From Scalindua sp964437425 (lineage in GTDB: Bacteria; Planctomycetota; Brocadiia; Brocadiales; Scalinduaceae): a DNA stretch of 15,183 nucleotides. Below, piece by piece: positions 6,010-13,807 of the stretch (the stretch's first letter is position 1; each line of letters begins with the position of its first letter). A program made the translations under genes and the position numbers. Location: the NCBI GenBank assembly GCA_964437425.1, contig CAYTGO010000071.1:1-15183 (forward strand), in the 5' to 3' direction. A model generated the notes under the pieces. That model did not search any database. It was not told the DNA's origin and was given only the letters and a program-made list of their open reading frames with translations.

Positions 6010-8001
6010 TTAATTAGTATCTACGGTTTCCATCCCCATCTCCGACTGCAACTTCAGTACTCTGTCTCGTAGCTCCGCTGCCTTTTCAAAGTTGAGATCA
6101 CTGGCGGCCTGAAGCATCTCCTCTTCAAGCTCTCTGATATATTCCTGGGTTATGTATTCAGCCTCATCTTCTTTAACCATCTGCCTTGCAATCTTTTTTG
6201 AAGCACTTTCATCTTCAATACTTTTTCTAATTCCCTTACGAATAGTCTGTGGTGTGATGTTATTCTGTTTATTATGTTCAAGTTGAATATTGCGCCTTCT
6301 CTCAGTTTCATCCATCGCCCTCTGCATAGACTGAGTCACTTCATCAGCGTATAATATAACCTCCGCATTCACGTTTCTTGCAGTCCGTCCTATTGTTTGT
6401 ACGAGAGATGTTTCGGAACGAAGGAACCCTTCCTTATCAGCATCCAATATTGCCACCAATGATACCTCAGGCAGATCGAGCCCTTCTCTCAACAGGTTTA
6501 CCCCGACAACAACATCAAACTTTCCAAGCCGAAGGTCCTTAAGTATCTCTACCCGCTCAATAGCATTAAATTCTGAATGCAGATACATTCCTTTAAGACC
6601 CTCTTCCTTTATGTATTCACTCAAATCTTCCGCAAGCCGCTTGGTTAATGTTGTTACAAGCACACGCTCTTTTTTATCTGCTCTTATCCTGATCTGTTGC
6701 AGAAGGTCCTTAACCTGGGTCTTTGCAGGTAATATCCTTACTATTGGATCCAGAAGTCCTGTCGGCCGAATTATCTGCTCAACAACCTTGCCATTGCACT
6801 TATTTAACTCGTACTCTGAAGGAGTTGCTGATACTAACAGAACCTGTTTAACTAATGATTCCCACTCATCGAAACGTAAAGGCCTGTTATCCAGAGCGGA
6901 AGGAAGCCTGAAACCATATTTCACCAAAGTCTCTTTCCGTGACCTGTCCCCCGCATACATTCCCCGAATCTGGGGGATCGCCACATGAGACTCATCAACA
7001 ACCATAAGGAAATCATCTGGAAAATAATCAAGCAGTGAAAATGGGCGATCTCCCGGCGCCCGGCCGCTGATATGACGAGAATAGTTTTCAATGCCATGGC
7101 AATAACCTATCTCTGACAGCATCTCCATATCGTAACGTGTTCTTGCTTCCAGGCGCTGTGCCTCAAAATCCTTATTTTGAGAACGCAGCTCCTTCAACCA
7201 TGCATCGAGCTCTCTTTCAATGGATTCGATAACTCCCTCAATCTTACCTTCAGGCATCACAAAATGCTTAGCCGGATATATAGATATCTCTTCCATCTCC
7301 TCTAGTTTATTTCCTGAAACCGGATCAATAATCGAAAGGCCATCTACTTCATCACCAAATAGTTCTATTCGATAGGCGAATTTTTCATATGCCGGATATA
7401 CATCTATCACATCACCATTAACGCGAAATACACCACGTTCAAACTTAATATCACTTCTTTCATAAAGTATGTTAACGAGTTTCAAGAGCAGCGTATCCCG
7501 CTCTATCTCCTGCCCCTTTTTTAACTGCACATACATCTCCCGATACTCCTCAGGAGAACCCAGACCGTAAATACACGAAACGCTTGATACTAATATCACG
7601 TCCTTACGTGACATAAGGGCACTTGTTGCTGCCAGGCGAAGGCGATCTATCTCCTGGTTTATAGTCGCCTCTTTTTCAATATAGATATCCCTCTGCGGGA
7701 TATAGGCCTCAGGTTGATAATAATCATAATAACTTACAAAGTACCCCACAGCATTTTCCGGAAAGTATTCCTTGAATTCACTGTAAAGCTGTGCGGCGAG
7801 AGTTTTGTTGTGGGACATCACGAGTGTTGGCTTATCCAGATTCTTTATAACATTTGCCATGGTGAAAGTTTTTCCTGAACCTGTCACCCCCATGAGAGCC
7901 TGGTTATTTTCACCTGATTCAAAAGCCTTTGTTATTCTTTTTATCGCCTCGGGTTGGTCACCCTGCGGTTCATATTCTGCTGACAATTTAAAAATAGACA
8001 T
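6010..8001 (-). CDS. uvrB: Excinuclease ABC subunit B
   Basis: Damage-verification helicase of nucleotide excision repair; works with UvrA and UvrC on DNA in the cytoplasm. The 663-residue length is normal for the family. Seen in order: N-terminal EYEPQGDQPEAI, Walker A GVTGSGKT at 38-45, the beta-hairpin YYDYYQPEAYIPQ near 91-103 that locks damaged DNA, SSVSCIYGLG, the DEAH-type box VVDESH, SATPSEYE, GVNLLREGLDLPEVSLV, QTIGRTARN, and a C-terminal UVR motif (LEEEMLQAASDLNFEKAAELRD) that contacts UvrC. Start is ATG 8001; the ribosome binding site is poor, the nearest being GGTG about 14 bases upstream. It precedes nadC closely. No SOS-box was recognised upstream. Confidence 0.98.
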   Translation of the reverse strand: MSIFKLSAEYEPQGDQPEAIKRITKAFESGENNQALMGVTGSGKTFTMANVIKNLDKPTLVMSHNKTLAAQLYSEFKEYFPENAVGYFVSYYDYYQPEAYIPQRDIYIEKEATINQEIDRLRLAATSALMSRKDVILVSSVSCIYGLGSPEEYREMYVQLKKGQEIERDTLLLKLVNILYERSDIKFERGVFRVNGDVIDVYPAYEKFAYRIELFGDEVDGLSIIDPVSGNKLEEMEEISIYPAKHFVMPEGKIEGVIESIERELDAWLKELRSQNKDFEAQRLEARTRYDMEMLSEIGYCHGIENYSRHISGRAPGDRPFSLLDYFPDDFLMVVDESHVAIPQIRGMYAGDRSRKETLVKYGFRLPSALDNRPLRFDEWESLVKQVLLVSATPSEYELNKCNGKVVEQIIRPTGLLDPIVRILPAKTQVKDLLQQIRIRADKKERVLVTTLTKRLAEDLSEYIKEEGLKGMYLHSEFNAIERVEILKDLRLGKFDVVVGVNLLREGLDLPEVSLVAILDADKEGFLRSETSLVQTIGRTARNVNAEVILYADEVTQSMQRAMDETERRRNIQLEHNKQNNITPQTIRKGIRKSIEDESASKKIARQMVKEDEAEYITQEYIRELEEEMLQAASDLNFEKAAELRDRVLKLQSEMGMETVDTN

Positions 8002-8030
8002 ATTATATAAATTAACACCGCTTCGCTGTT

Positions 8031-8062
8031 CAATTGAAGATTGAGGGATTGAAGGATTCCAA
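8031..8062. repeat. Degenerate 8-base tandem repeat upstream of uvrB
   Basis: Four units with exact 8-base period can be read on the plus strand: CAATTGAA, GATTGAGG, GATTGAAG, GATTCCAA. In the uvrB direction the units read as AATCCTTC and AATCCCTC. They resemble the longer array at 9818-9865. The repeat lies in the 89-base gap between the AI-2E family gene and uvrB. Confidence 0.5.
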
Positions 8063-8090
8063 GTTATATTAAATCTGTATTAATTAGTGC

Positions 8091-9299
8091 CTAGCTGCCT
8101 TTATAAAGCTTTGTATTTTTATATCTAAGAATCCCCTCGTCGATTAATACTTTCACTACCGATGCGATAGGCACGGCAAGTAATAGCCCCAGGAACCCTA
8201 ATATTTGACCACAAATCAAGATTGACAGTATAATGGCAACCGGATGCAATCCCAGTTTGTCACCTACAATTTTTGGCGTCATTACCGTACCTTCCAGAAG
8301 TTGTCCAATACCAAAAACCAGTACGACAAGCAGTATATGAGTAAAATCCTGAAACTGAATAAAGGCCAGGATGATAGCAGGTATCAGCCCAAGCCCGATT
8401 CCAACGTAAGGTATCATATTCCCAAACCCGCCCACTAATGCCAGCAGAAAAGACATTGGAATCCCTATGACGGTAAGCCCTATACCATAAATGATAGAGA
8501 GGATTGCACAAACCGCCATCTGTCCCCTGAAAAATGCTTTAAGGTTTCCATCTATCTTGCTGATAATACCGGATATCTTCTCTTTCTTTGAAGCCGGCAG
8601 CAACCCCTCACCTTTTGACATCGCTAAATCAAAATCCTTCAGGAGATATACCATAACAACCCCGAATACCACAACGTTCATAACTATTCCAAAGAAACCA
8701 AACGTACTGTAAAATACATTTTTCATGATTCCCAGTACAAAGTTCATAGCTTCCGGTACATACTTTTTCATCTTAAGTACAGGATCAGGAATGCCATGTT
8801 TTGTATCAACTGATTCTTTAGTCGCGACCTCTTTTACCTCTTGTGGTTTTCCGTCGTTAATTTCATTTTCATCAGCTGCCTGGATTTGCAGTTTTGATTT
8901 AAGGAATATTCCAACTTCAGTATCGCCGTATTCTTCTATTACCTTTCCTACTTTTTCTTGATATTTTGGATATTGTTCTTTTAACGCAGTCCCAACACGC
9001 TGGATACCTGTAACCGTTTTAGGAACCGTATATGTTAGTAATCCTCCCATAACCAAAAATACAAAGGTTAATAATATGGCAACCGCCAGACCACGCGGTA
9101 CACGTGTTTCTGCGAGTACTATCTTTCTCTCTGCGATAAAATCAACTGCGGGATCAAATATATACGCGACAGTAAAGGCAAGGAAGAACGATATCAGGAT
9201 GCCTTTCAGGAAATAACAGAAGGTGAAGAATAGAGCCAGTACACATAATATTGACAATGCTCTTATCCACACGTTTTCAAGTAATTTTTGTTTTTCCAT
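8091..9299 (-). CDS. AI-2E family transporter (PerM/YhhT type membrane protein)
   Basis: Integral inner-membrane protein of 402 residues in the AI-2E transporter superfamily. Members export or transport small molecules: the autoinducer AI-2 in TqsA, Na+/H+ exchange in others. The substrate here is unknown. Hydrophobic segments lie near residues 13-50 and 72-92, then a hydrophilic stretch (about 100-180, including an acidic/lysine-rich part near 145-168), then several C-terminal segments. The typical family run GFGNMIPYVGIGLGLIPA is at about 285-305 and GQLLEGTVMTPKIVG at about 330-345. Start is ATG 9299 with GGAG 8 bases upstream (9307-9310). It follows the ComEA-like gene by 59 bases on the same strand. 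Confidence 0.88.
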   Translation of the reverse strand: MEKQKLLENVWIRALSILCVLALFFTFCYFLKGILISFFLAFTVAYIFDPAVDFIAERKIVLAETRVPRGLAVAILLTFVFLVMGGLLTYTVPKTVTGIQRVGTALKEQYPKYQEKVGKVIEEYGDTEVGIFLKSKLQIQAADENEINDGKPQEVKEVATKESVDTKHGIPDPVLKMKKYVPEAMNFVLGIMKNVFYSTFGFFGIVMNVVVFGVVMVYLLKDFDLAMSKGEGLLPASKKEKISGIISKIDGNLKAFFRGQMAVCAILSIIYGIGLTVIGIPMSFLLALVGGFGNMIPYVGIGLGLIPAIILAFIQFQDFTHILLVVLVFGIGQLLEGTVMTPKIVGDKLGLHPVAIILSILICGQILGFLGLLLAVPIASVVKVLIDEGILRYKNTKLYKGS

Positions 9300-9358
9300 A
9301 AATTAGCTCCGTCTAGTGGTTAATTCATTTAATAAAAGTTCACGGCTGAGATAAGCGT

Positions 9359-9730
9359 TCACTCATCAACAAAAACGAGATCTTTAATTCTTTTTACTGT
9401 TTCTGTCCCTATACCATTAACTCCGCACAACTGTTCTATATTATTAAAGGAACCTGTTCCATTTCGATACTCAACAATTGCCCTGGCCTTTTTCTCACCA
9501 ATTCCCGGCAAGATTATAAGCTCGTACCATTCCGCCCTGTTCAAGTCAATCTTTAACTTTATGGATTTAGGATCACTGTCTACAACCTCAGTCCCCGGAA
9601 GCCACCAGTGCTGATCTGATGCGTATTTGATCCCGGTTCCGATTAAGAGTGTAGTTATCAGGAAAAGTGTGGCAAGTGATTCCTTTCTTGAAAATTCAAA
9701 AATCTTTAATGGTCCCGGCAGTTCGGACAT
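9359..9730 (-). CDS. ComEA-like helix-hairpin-helix protein
   Basis: Small protein of 123 residues from ATG 9730. It has a short N-terminal region, one hydrophobic segment (about residues 23-37, ATLFLITTLLIGTGI) that should anchor it in the membrane, and a C-terminal domain of the ComEA type. The domain contains IDLNRAEWYELIILPGIGEKKARAIVEYR, then FNNIEQL and a second hairpin VNGIGTETVKRI. ComEA proteins bind incoming DNA during natural transformation. Many bacteria have such short single-domain versions whose role in competence is untested. The usual neighbour comEC is not in the window. A TTG nine codons upstream (9757) could extend the frame, but there is no ribosome binding site for either start; a TATACT sits 10 bases before the ATG. 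Confidence 0.85.
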   Translation of the reverse strand: MSELPGPLKIFEFSRKESLATLFLITTLLIGTGIKYASDQHWWLPGTEVVDSDPKSIKLKIDLNRAEWYELIILPGIGEKKARAIVEYRNGTGSFNNIEQLCGVNGIGTETVKRIKDLVFVDE

Positions 9731-9817
9731 TACGTTAGTAAGTATATGAAATGACAAGGTCTTACATATTTATAAAGATATATGGAATTTTAGTTATTTA
9801 CCACCTTCGGTCAAGCA

Positions 9818-9865
9818 AATTCCACAATTCCTGAATTCCTCGATCCCTGAACTCCTTAATTACAG
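9818..9865. repeat. Degenerate 8-base tandem repeat in the divergent control region
   Basis: Six consecutive units with exact 8-base period are visible: AATTCCAC, AATTCCTG, AATTCCTC, GATCCCTG, AACTCCTT, AATTACAG. The consensus is close to AATTCCTG. The array ends 15 bases before the -35 box of the UDP-sugar pyrophosphorylase promoter. The remainder of the gap from 9731 to 9917 is AT-rich, with no other gene seen. Confidence 0.6.
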
Positions 9866-9880
9866 TCGAAATCTTTTGCC

Positions 9881-9909
9881 TTGAACTACTTAAGGACGTA
9901 CTGTAGAAT
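9881..9909 (+). promoter_or_regulatory. Sigma70-type promoter of the pyrophosphorylase-pgi unit
   Basis: TTGAAC at 9881-9886 and TAGAAT at 9904-9909 are separated by 17 bases, the optimal spacing. Transcription would start around 9916, only about two bases before the ATG at 9918, which implies a leaderless or nearly leaderless message. Confidence 0.6.
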
Positions 9910-9917
9910 TTTTGCTT

Positions 9918-11372
9918 ATGGAGGGAAACCATCTTAAACCTACAGATATCAGGACAGAAAACGAGCCTGACAAACGCCTTGTTGAGAAGGTATTTTCCTA
10001 TAAACAGGAGCACGTCTTCAGGTGGTGGAATGATCTTTCGGCAAATGACCGGAAAAACCTTTTAAACCATTTAAGAACCCTGGACTTTGCGTTACTCCAA
10101 GGTCTTATTGAAAAGCACATCAAAGGAAGTACACTTACAAACCCAAAGACAACAATCCTGGAACCACCGAAAACTATCCCGATCCCAAATAACGATTCAC
10201 AAAAAGCGCGTGCTAAGGAGGCTAAAGAAATTGGCGAAAAAGCCTTAAGGACCGGTAAGGTTGCTGTCGTCACAGTTGCCGGAGGACTGGGTACCAGGTT
10301 AGGAGCTGACAGGCCAAAAGGCACGCTTCCTATCAGTCCCATCATGGGCAAGAGTATCTTCCAATTGCACGCGGAAAAGATACAAGCCATTATGAATAAG
10401 TATGACACTGTTCTTCCGTGGCATATCATGACGAGTGTAAATAATGATGAAATGACACGTAGTTTTTTTGAAGAAAACAGTTACTTCGGTTTAAATTCTG
10501 ACAATGTCTCTTTCTTTATCCAAGGCGAACTTCCTGTGATAGATCTTGAAGGAAAACTGTTAATGGACTCAAAAAGCCATATCGTAAAGAGCCCCAACGG
10601 CCACGGTGGAACTCTGTCTGCCCTAAAGGAGAGTAATATTCTATCCAGCATGAATGAACGCGGTATTAAATACATTTTTTATCATCAGGTAGATAACATA
10701 TTGATAAAGATTGCCGACCCCGTTTATTTAGGATATCATATTAGTGCGGAAGCTAAGATGTCTCCGAAGGTAGTACAAAAAACAGATCCTGAAGAGAAGG
10801 TAGGCATTGTCGGCTTAAGAGACGGACACCTGGACACAATAGAATATAGCGAACTGAGTAATGAGGAGAAGCATGCGCTTAATCCTGATGGCACTCTCAA
10901 GTTCGGTATGGGTAGTCCTGCTATCTATCTACTTGATGTAGACTTTGTTGGAAAAATTAATGAAAGCCATTTTGCATTACCTTATCATAAGGCAGTAAAA
11001 AAGGTACCCTGCATCAATGGAGACGGTTGTGAAATAAACCCAACCGAAAACAACGCGGCCAAATTTGAGATGTTCATCTTTGATGCTCTCAAGAATGCAG
11101 AAAAGTCTATAATAATGGAAGTGGTGCGTGAAGACGAGTTCTCCCCGGTAAAGAATGCGGAAGGTAAAGACTCTCCGGATACTGCAAAGCAGAGCATGAT
11201 AAATATGTTTGGCAGATGGCTGGAAGAGGCAGGTATTGAAATTCCAACGGATGGAGTCGGAAACGTAGCAGGTACTATTGAGGTTAACCCGCTTTATGCC
11301 CTGGACTCTGAAGAACTGAAGGGTAAGATTAATTCAAAAGTTGTTTTCAATGGTGAGTTGAATTTACAATGA
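9918..11372 (+). CDS. UDP-sugar pyrophosphorylase, UAP1/UDPGP type
   Basis: Nucleotidyltransferase of 484 residues that makes a UDP-sugar from UTP and a sugar-1-phosphate. It belongs to the eukaryote-like UDPGP family and looks closest to UDP-N-acetylhexosamine pyrophosphorylase (UAP1). The UTP-binding loop AGGLGTRLGADRPKG lies at about 121-135, the sugar-binding SPNGHGGTL at about 225, then VDNILIKIADP, KVVQKTDPEEKVG, KFEMFIFD and VVREDEFSPVKNA. The substrate could be GlcNAc-1-P or glucose-1-P. UAP1 enzymes normally prefer GlcNAc, while pgi next door suggests hexose metabolism. An in-frame TTG at 9912 exists, but I prefer ATG 9918. No Shine-Dalgarno is seen; the promoter implies a leaderless transcript. 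pgi follows after 34 bases. Confidence 0.85.
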   Translation: MEGNHLKPTDIRTENEPDKRLVEKVFSYKQEHVFRWWNDLSANDRKNLLNHLRTLDFALLQGLIEKHIKGSTLTNPKTTILEPPKTIPIPNNDSQKARAKEAKEIGEKALRTGKVAVVTVAGGLGTRLGADRPKGTLPISPIMGKSIFQLHAEKIQAIMNKYDTVLPWHIMTSVNNDEMTRSFFEENSYFGLNSDNVSFFIQGELPVIDLEGKLLMDSKSHIVKSPNGHGGTLSALKESNILSSMNERGIKYIFYHQVDNILIKIADPVYLGYHISAEAKMSPKVVQKTDPEEKVGIVGLRDGHLDTIEYSELSNEEKHALNPDGTLKFGMGSPAIYLLDVDFVGKINESHFALPYHKAVKKVPCINGDGCEINPTENNAAKFEMFIFDALKNAEKSIIMEVVREDEFSPVKNAEGKDSPDTAKQSMINMFGRWLEEAGIEIPTDGVGNVAGTIEVNPLYALDSEELKGKINSKVVFNGELNLQ

Positions 11373-11394
11373 GCTATCAAATACAATAATTAAT

Positions 11395-11399
11395 AAGGA
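11395..11399 (+). promoter_or_regulatory. Ribosome binding site of pgi
   Basis: AAGGA lies 7 bases before the pgi ATG at 11407, in the 34-base gap after the pyrophosphorylase stop. It supports translation from a shared transcript. Confidence 0.6.
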
Positions 11400-11406
11400 A
11401 CTCTAC

Positions 11407-13068
11407 ATGCTGAAAAAAATTAATCCTACGGAGACTCAAAGTTGGAAGAATTTAACTAATCATTTCAAAGAGATGAAGAGTGTTCACATGAAAGATTTAT
11501 TTGCCAATGATCCTGACAGATTCAAAAAATATTCCATTAGATTTAATGGAATTCTTGTCGATTATTCAAAAAACATAATAACAGAGGAGACACTGAGTCT
11601 ATTACTTAAATTAACTGATGATGTTGGTTTGAGAGATGCGCTTAATAAGATGTTCAATGGAGAAAGGATAAATGAGACTGAGGATAGAGCTGTTTTGCAT
11701 ACAGCTTTAAGGAATAGAATAAACACCCCTGTTTGTGTTAATGATAAAGATGTAATGCCTGAAGTAAAAGCGGTTTTAAGTAAAATGAAAAATTTTTCAG
11801 AAAAAATCATTTCGGGAGAGTGGAAGGGTTTTACAGGTAAAAAAATTACAGATATTGTAAATATCGGAATCGGGGGTTCTGACCTGGGACCTGTAATGGT
11901 GACGGAATGTCTGCGGCCTTATGCAAAGGAAGGCCTGGAAGTTCATTTTGTTTCAAATGTTGATGGGACTCATATTACAGAAACGCTGAAAGCTCTGAAT
12001 CCTGAAACCACTCTGTTTTTGATTGCTTCTAAGACCTTTACCACTCAGGAGACAATGACAAATGCATTTGCAGCTAGAGAGTGGTTCCTGAAATGTGCAA
12101 AAGATCATGCATGCATTGCAAAGCATTTTGTGGCGTTATCAACAAATATAGAAAAGGTGGAAGAATTCGGTATTGACAAAGATAACATGTTCGTATTCTG
12201 GGACTGGGTTGGCGGCCGATATTCACTCTGGTCTGCAATCGGTCTCTCTATAGCGTGTTATATCGGATATGAGAACTATGCTGAATTGCTGCAGGGTGCC
12301 TTTGAAATGGACAGCCATTTCAGAGAATCTCCATTCGAAAGAAATATTCCTGTAATTCTAGCTTTATTAGGAGTCTGGTATAACAATTTCTTTGGCGCAC
12401 AGACAGAAGTAATTCTGCCATACGACCAGTATATGCATAGATTTCCGGCATATTTTCAGCAAGGCAATATGGAGAGTAACGGAAAGTCCGTGAACAGGAA
12501 CGGAGACAGGATTGATTACCAGACAGGCCCTGTCATATGGGGAGAACCCGGAACAAATGGCCAGCACGCCTTTTATCAACTAATCCATCAGGGGACAAAG
12601 ATAATCCCGGCAGACTTCCTTGCACCCGCAATCAGCCATAACCGGATAGGTGAACACCATAACATTCTGTTATCAAACTTTTTCGCACAGACAGAGGCCC
12701 TTCTTAATGGAAAGACAAAAGATGAGGTTGTCGAAGAGTTAAAAAAAGATGGTAAAAGTGATGACGAAATACAGAAACTCTATCCTCATAAAGTCTTTGA
12801 GGGCAACAGGCCAACAAATTCAATCCTGTTCAACAAACTTACCCCTGGAGAGTTAGGCAGCCTGATAGCGATGTATGAGCACAAAATTTTTGTACAAGGA
12901 GTAATCTGGAATATCTTCAGTTTTGACCAGTGGGGTGTCGAACTCGGCAAGCAACTGGCAAAGAAGATACTACCGGAGTTAAGTGATGACAAACAAGTTG
13001 AATCCCACGACTCTTCTACGAACGGGTTAATAAATGTTTTTAAAGAGATGAGAAAATCCTCAACGTAA
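11407..13068 (+). CDS. pgi: Glucose-6-phosphate isomerase
   Basis: Cytoplasmic enzyme interconverting glucose-6-phosphate and fructose-6-phosphate. The 553-residue protein matches the long proteobacterial/eukaryotic form (about 550). The phosphate-binding NIGIGGSDLGP lies near 152-162. The first family signature DWVGGRYSLWSAIG is intact at about 263-276. QGNMESNGK holds the catalytic Glu, GTNGQHAFYQLIHQGT the catalytic His, and the second signature GVIWNIFSFDQWGVELGK near the C terminus ends in the catalytic Lys. Start is ATG 11407 with AAGGA 7 bases upstream. It is cotranscribed with the UDP-sugar pyrophosphorylase, so fructose-6-P/glucose-6-P supply and sugar-nucleotide synthesis are probably coupled. 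It ends 15 bases from the converging 72-residue gene. Confidence 0.98.
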   Translation: MLKKINPTETQSWKNLTNHFKEMKSVHMKDLFANDPDRFKKYSIRFNGILVDYSKNIITEETLSLLLKLTDDVGLRDALNKMFNGERINETEDRAVLHTALRNRINTPVCVNDKDVMPEVKAVLSKMKNFSEKIISGEWKGFTGKKITDIVNIGIGGSDLGPVMVTECLRPYAKEGLEVHFVSNVDGTHITETLKALNPETTLFLIASKTFTTQETMTNAFAAREWFLKCAKDHACIAKHFVALSTNIEKVEEFGIDKDNMFVFWDWVGGRYSLWSAIGLSIACYIGYENYAELLQGAFEMDSHFRESPFERNIPVILALLGVWYNNFFGAQTEVILPYDQYMHRFPAYFQQGNMESNGKSVNRNGDRIDYQTGPVIWGEPGTNGQHAFYQLIHQGTKIIPADFLAPAISHNRIGEHHNILLSNFFAQTEALLNGKTKDEVVEELKKDGKSDDEIQKLYPHKVFEGNRPTNSILFNKLTPGELGSLIAMYEHKIFVQGVIWNIFSFDQWGVELGKQLAKKILPELSDDKQVESHDSSTNGLINVFKEMRKSST

Positions 13069-13083
13069 TATTATAGATTATCT

Positions 13084-13302
13084 TTACTCCACAGGCCAGG
13101 AAGCATCATCCTTCTCTTCTACGAAATAGCAGAACCTATCCCATGTTAATTCTTTATTTGATATGGGACAGCGCAGAGTGACCTTACGCTCAGTTATGTC
13201 AGCAACTTCCCAATCGCCGCCACGTGTTGAACCCTCAATTCTTATCTTTTGACCCACTTGAAACGAATATGGTTTGAAAATCGCCACATTGTGTTTTGGC
13301 AT
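13084..13302 (-). CDS. Small hypothetical protein, SH3-barrel-like
   Basis: I do not recognise this 72-residue protein. It has no signal peptide or membrane segment. The middle, roughly VGQKIRIEG, GDWEVADITERKVTLRC and the C-terminal RFCYFVEE, alternates polar and hydrophobic residues with glycine turns, like a small all-beta barrel of the SH3/KOW kind; that is inference. It has two cysteines and three tryptophans. The start is ATG 13302: a strong AAAGGAG ends 7 bases upstream, and a TTG two codons earlier overlaps the leader. The gene is last in a tight minus-strand cluster after the ferritin-like gene (27-base gap), which suggests coexpression. The good ribosome binding site and cluster position argue that it is real. 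Confidence 0.75.
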   Translation of the reverse strand: MPKHNVAIFKPYSFQVGQKIRIEGSTRGGDWEVADITERKVTLRCPISNKELTWDRFCYFVEEKDDASWPVE

Positions 13303-13309
13303 AAACAAT

Positions 13310-13316
13310 CTCCTTT
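13310..13316 (-). promoter_or_regulatory. Strong ribosome binding site of the 72-residue gene
   Basis: AAAGGAG on the minus strand lies 7 bases before ATG 13302. The leader from AAGGAG through the ATG is identical to that of the ferritin-like gene. Confidence 0.7.
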
Positions 13317-13329
13317 GGTTGGTAAAGAA

Positions 13330-13800
13330 TCAATCAAATTTTGTCGTGTCAATTAAATCTTGTATTCTCTGTGCATGATCCTTATCAAATCCGACCAGGT
13401 TATCAAAAACTTTTATTGCTTTCTCGTCTGCCTTGTCTGAAACCGTCTGTTGAAAAAAGAATTCAAGAGATGCCTGCTCCAGCTCAAGGGCATAGGTGTA
13501 GGCCTCCTTCTTACCGAGCATCTTCTCTTTGCATTCTGCTATTTTTGCTTCCAGCTTATCATTTGTCGCCTTTAACTCTTTTGTATCCAGATCCAGTATT
13601 GCGTCAGGGAACAGGTTTTGTTCCAAAAGCAATTCAAGGCCGCTTTCCAGGATTTTAGCATGATGTTCCTCTTCTTCACTGAGCATTTGCCAGAAGAGCT
13701 TATCATCTTTAAAATGAGTTGCACACAACGTATAAAAGACAGCAATGTTTCTTTCCACCCTGATTGCTTCGTTAAAAAGAGGCGTATACTGATTTTCCAT
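13330..13800 (-). CDS. Ferritin-like (rubrerythrin-type) diiron protein without rubredoxin domain
   Basis: A 156-residue, all-helical soluble protein of the ferritin-like superfamily. Likely diiron ligands are Glu16 in the first helix, the ExxH pair Glu44-His47 in the EEEEHHAKIL helix, a Glu in the third helix (Glu106 or Glu108 in YALELEQ), and Asp139-His142 in FDKDHAQRI, where rubrerythrins usually have ExxH. There is no C-terminal rubredoxin domain with its CxxC pairs, so this is not a full rubrerythrin. A long charged helix at about 72-98 may form a coiled coil. Likely roles are peroxide or oxygen handling or iron binding; none is proven. Start is ATG 13800 with AAGGAG 7 bases upstream. 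The gene lies 42 bases after the pterin dehydratase and 27 before the small unknown gene. Confidence 0.8.
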   Translation of the reverse strand: MENQYTPLFNEAIRVERNIAVFYTLCATHFKDDKLFWQMLSEEEEHHAKILESGLELLLEQNLFPDAILDLDTKELKATNDKLEAKIAECKEKMLGKKEAYTYALELEQASLEFFFQQTVSDKADEKAIKVFDNLVGFDKDHAQRIQDLIDTTKFD

Positions 13801-13807
13801 AAACAAT

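Noticed and set aside
8002..8007. Perfect TATAAT on the minus strand directly before the uvrB ATG
   Set aside because: It touches the start codon, so transcription from it would begin inside uvrB and lose the conserved N terminus. The TTGAAC upstream is 20 bases away, too far. Best explained as AT-rich sequence.
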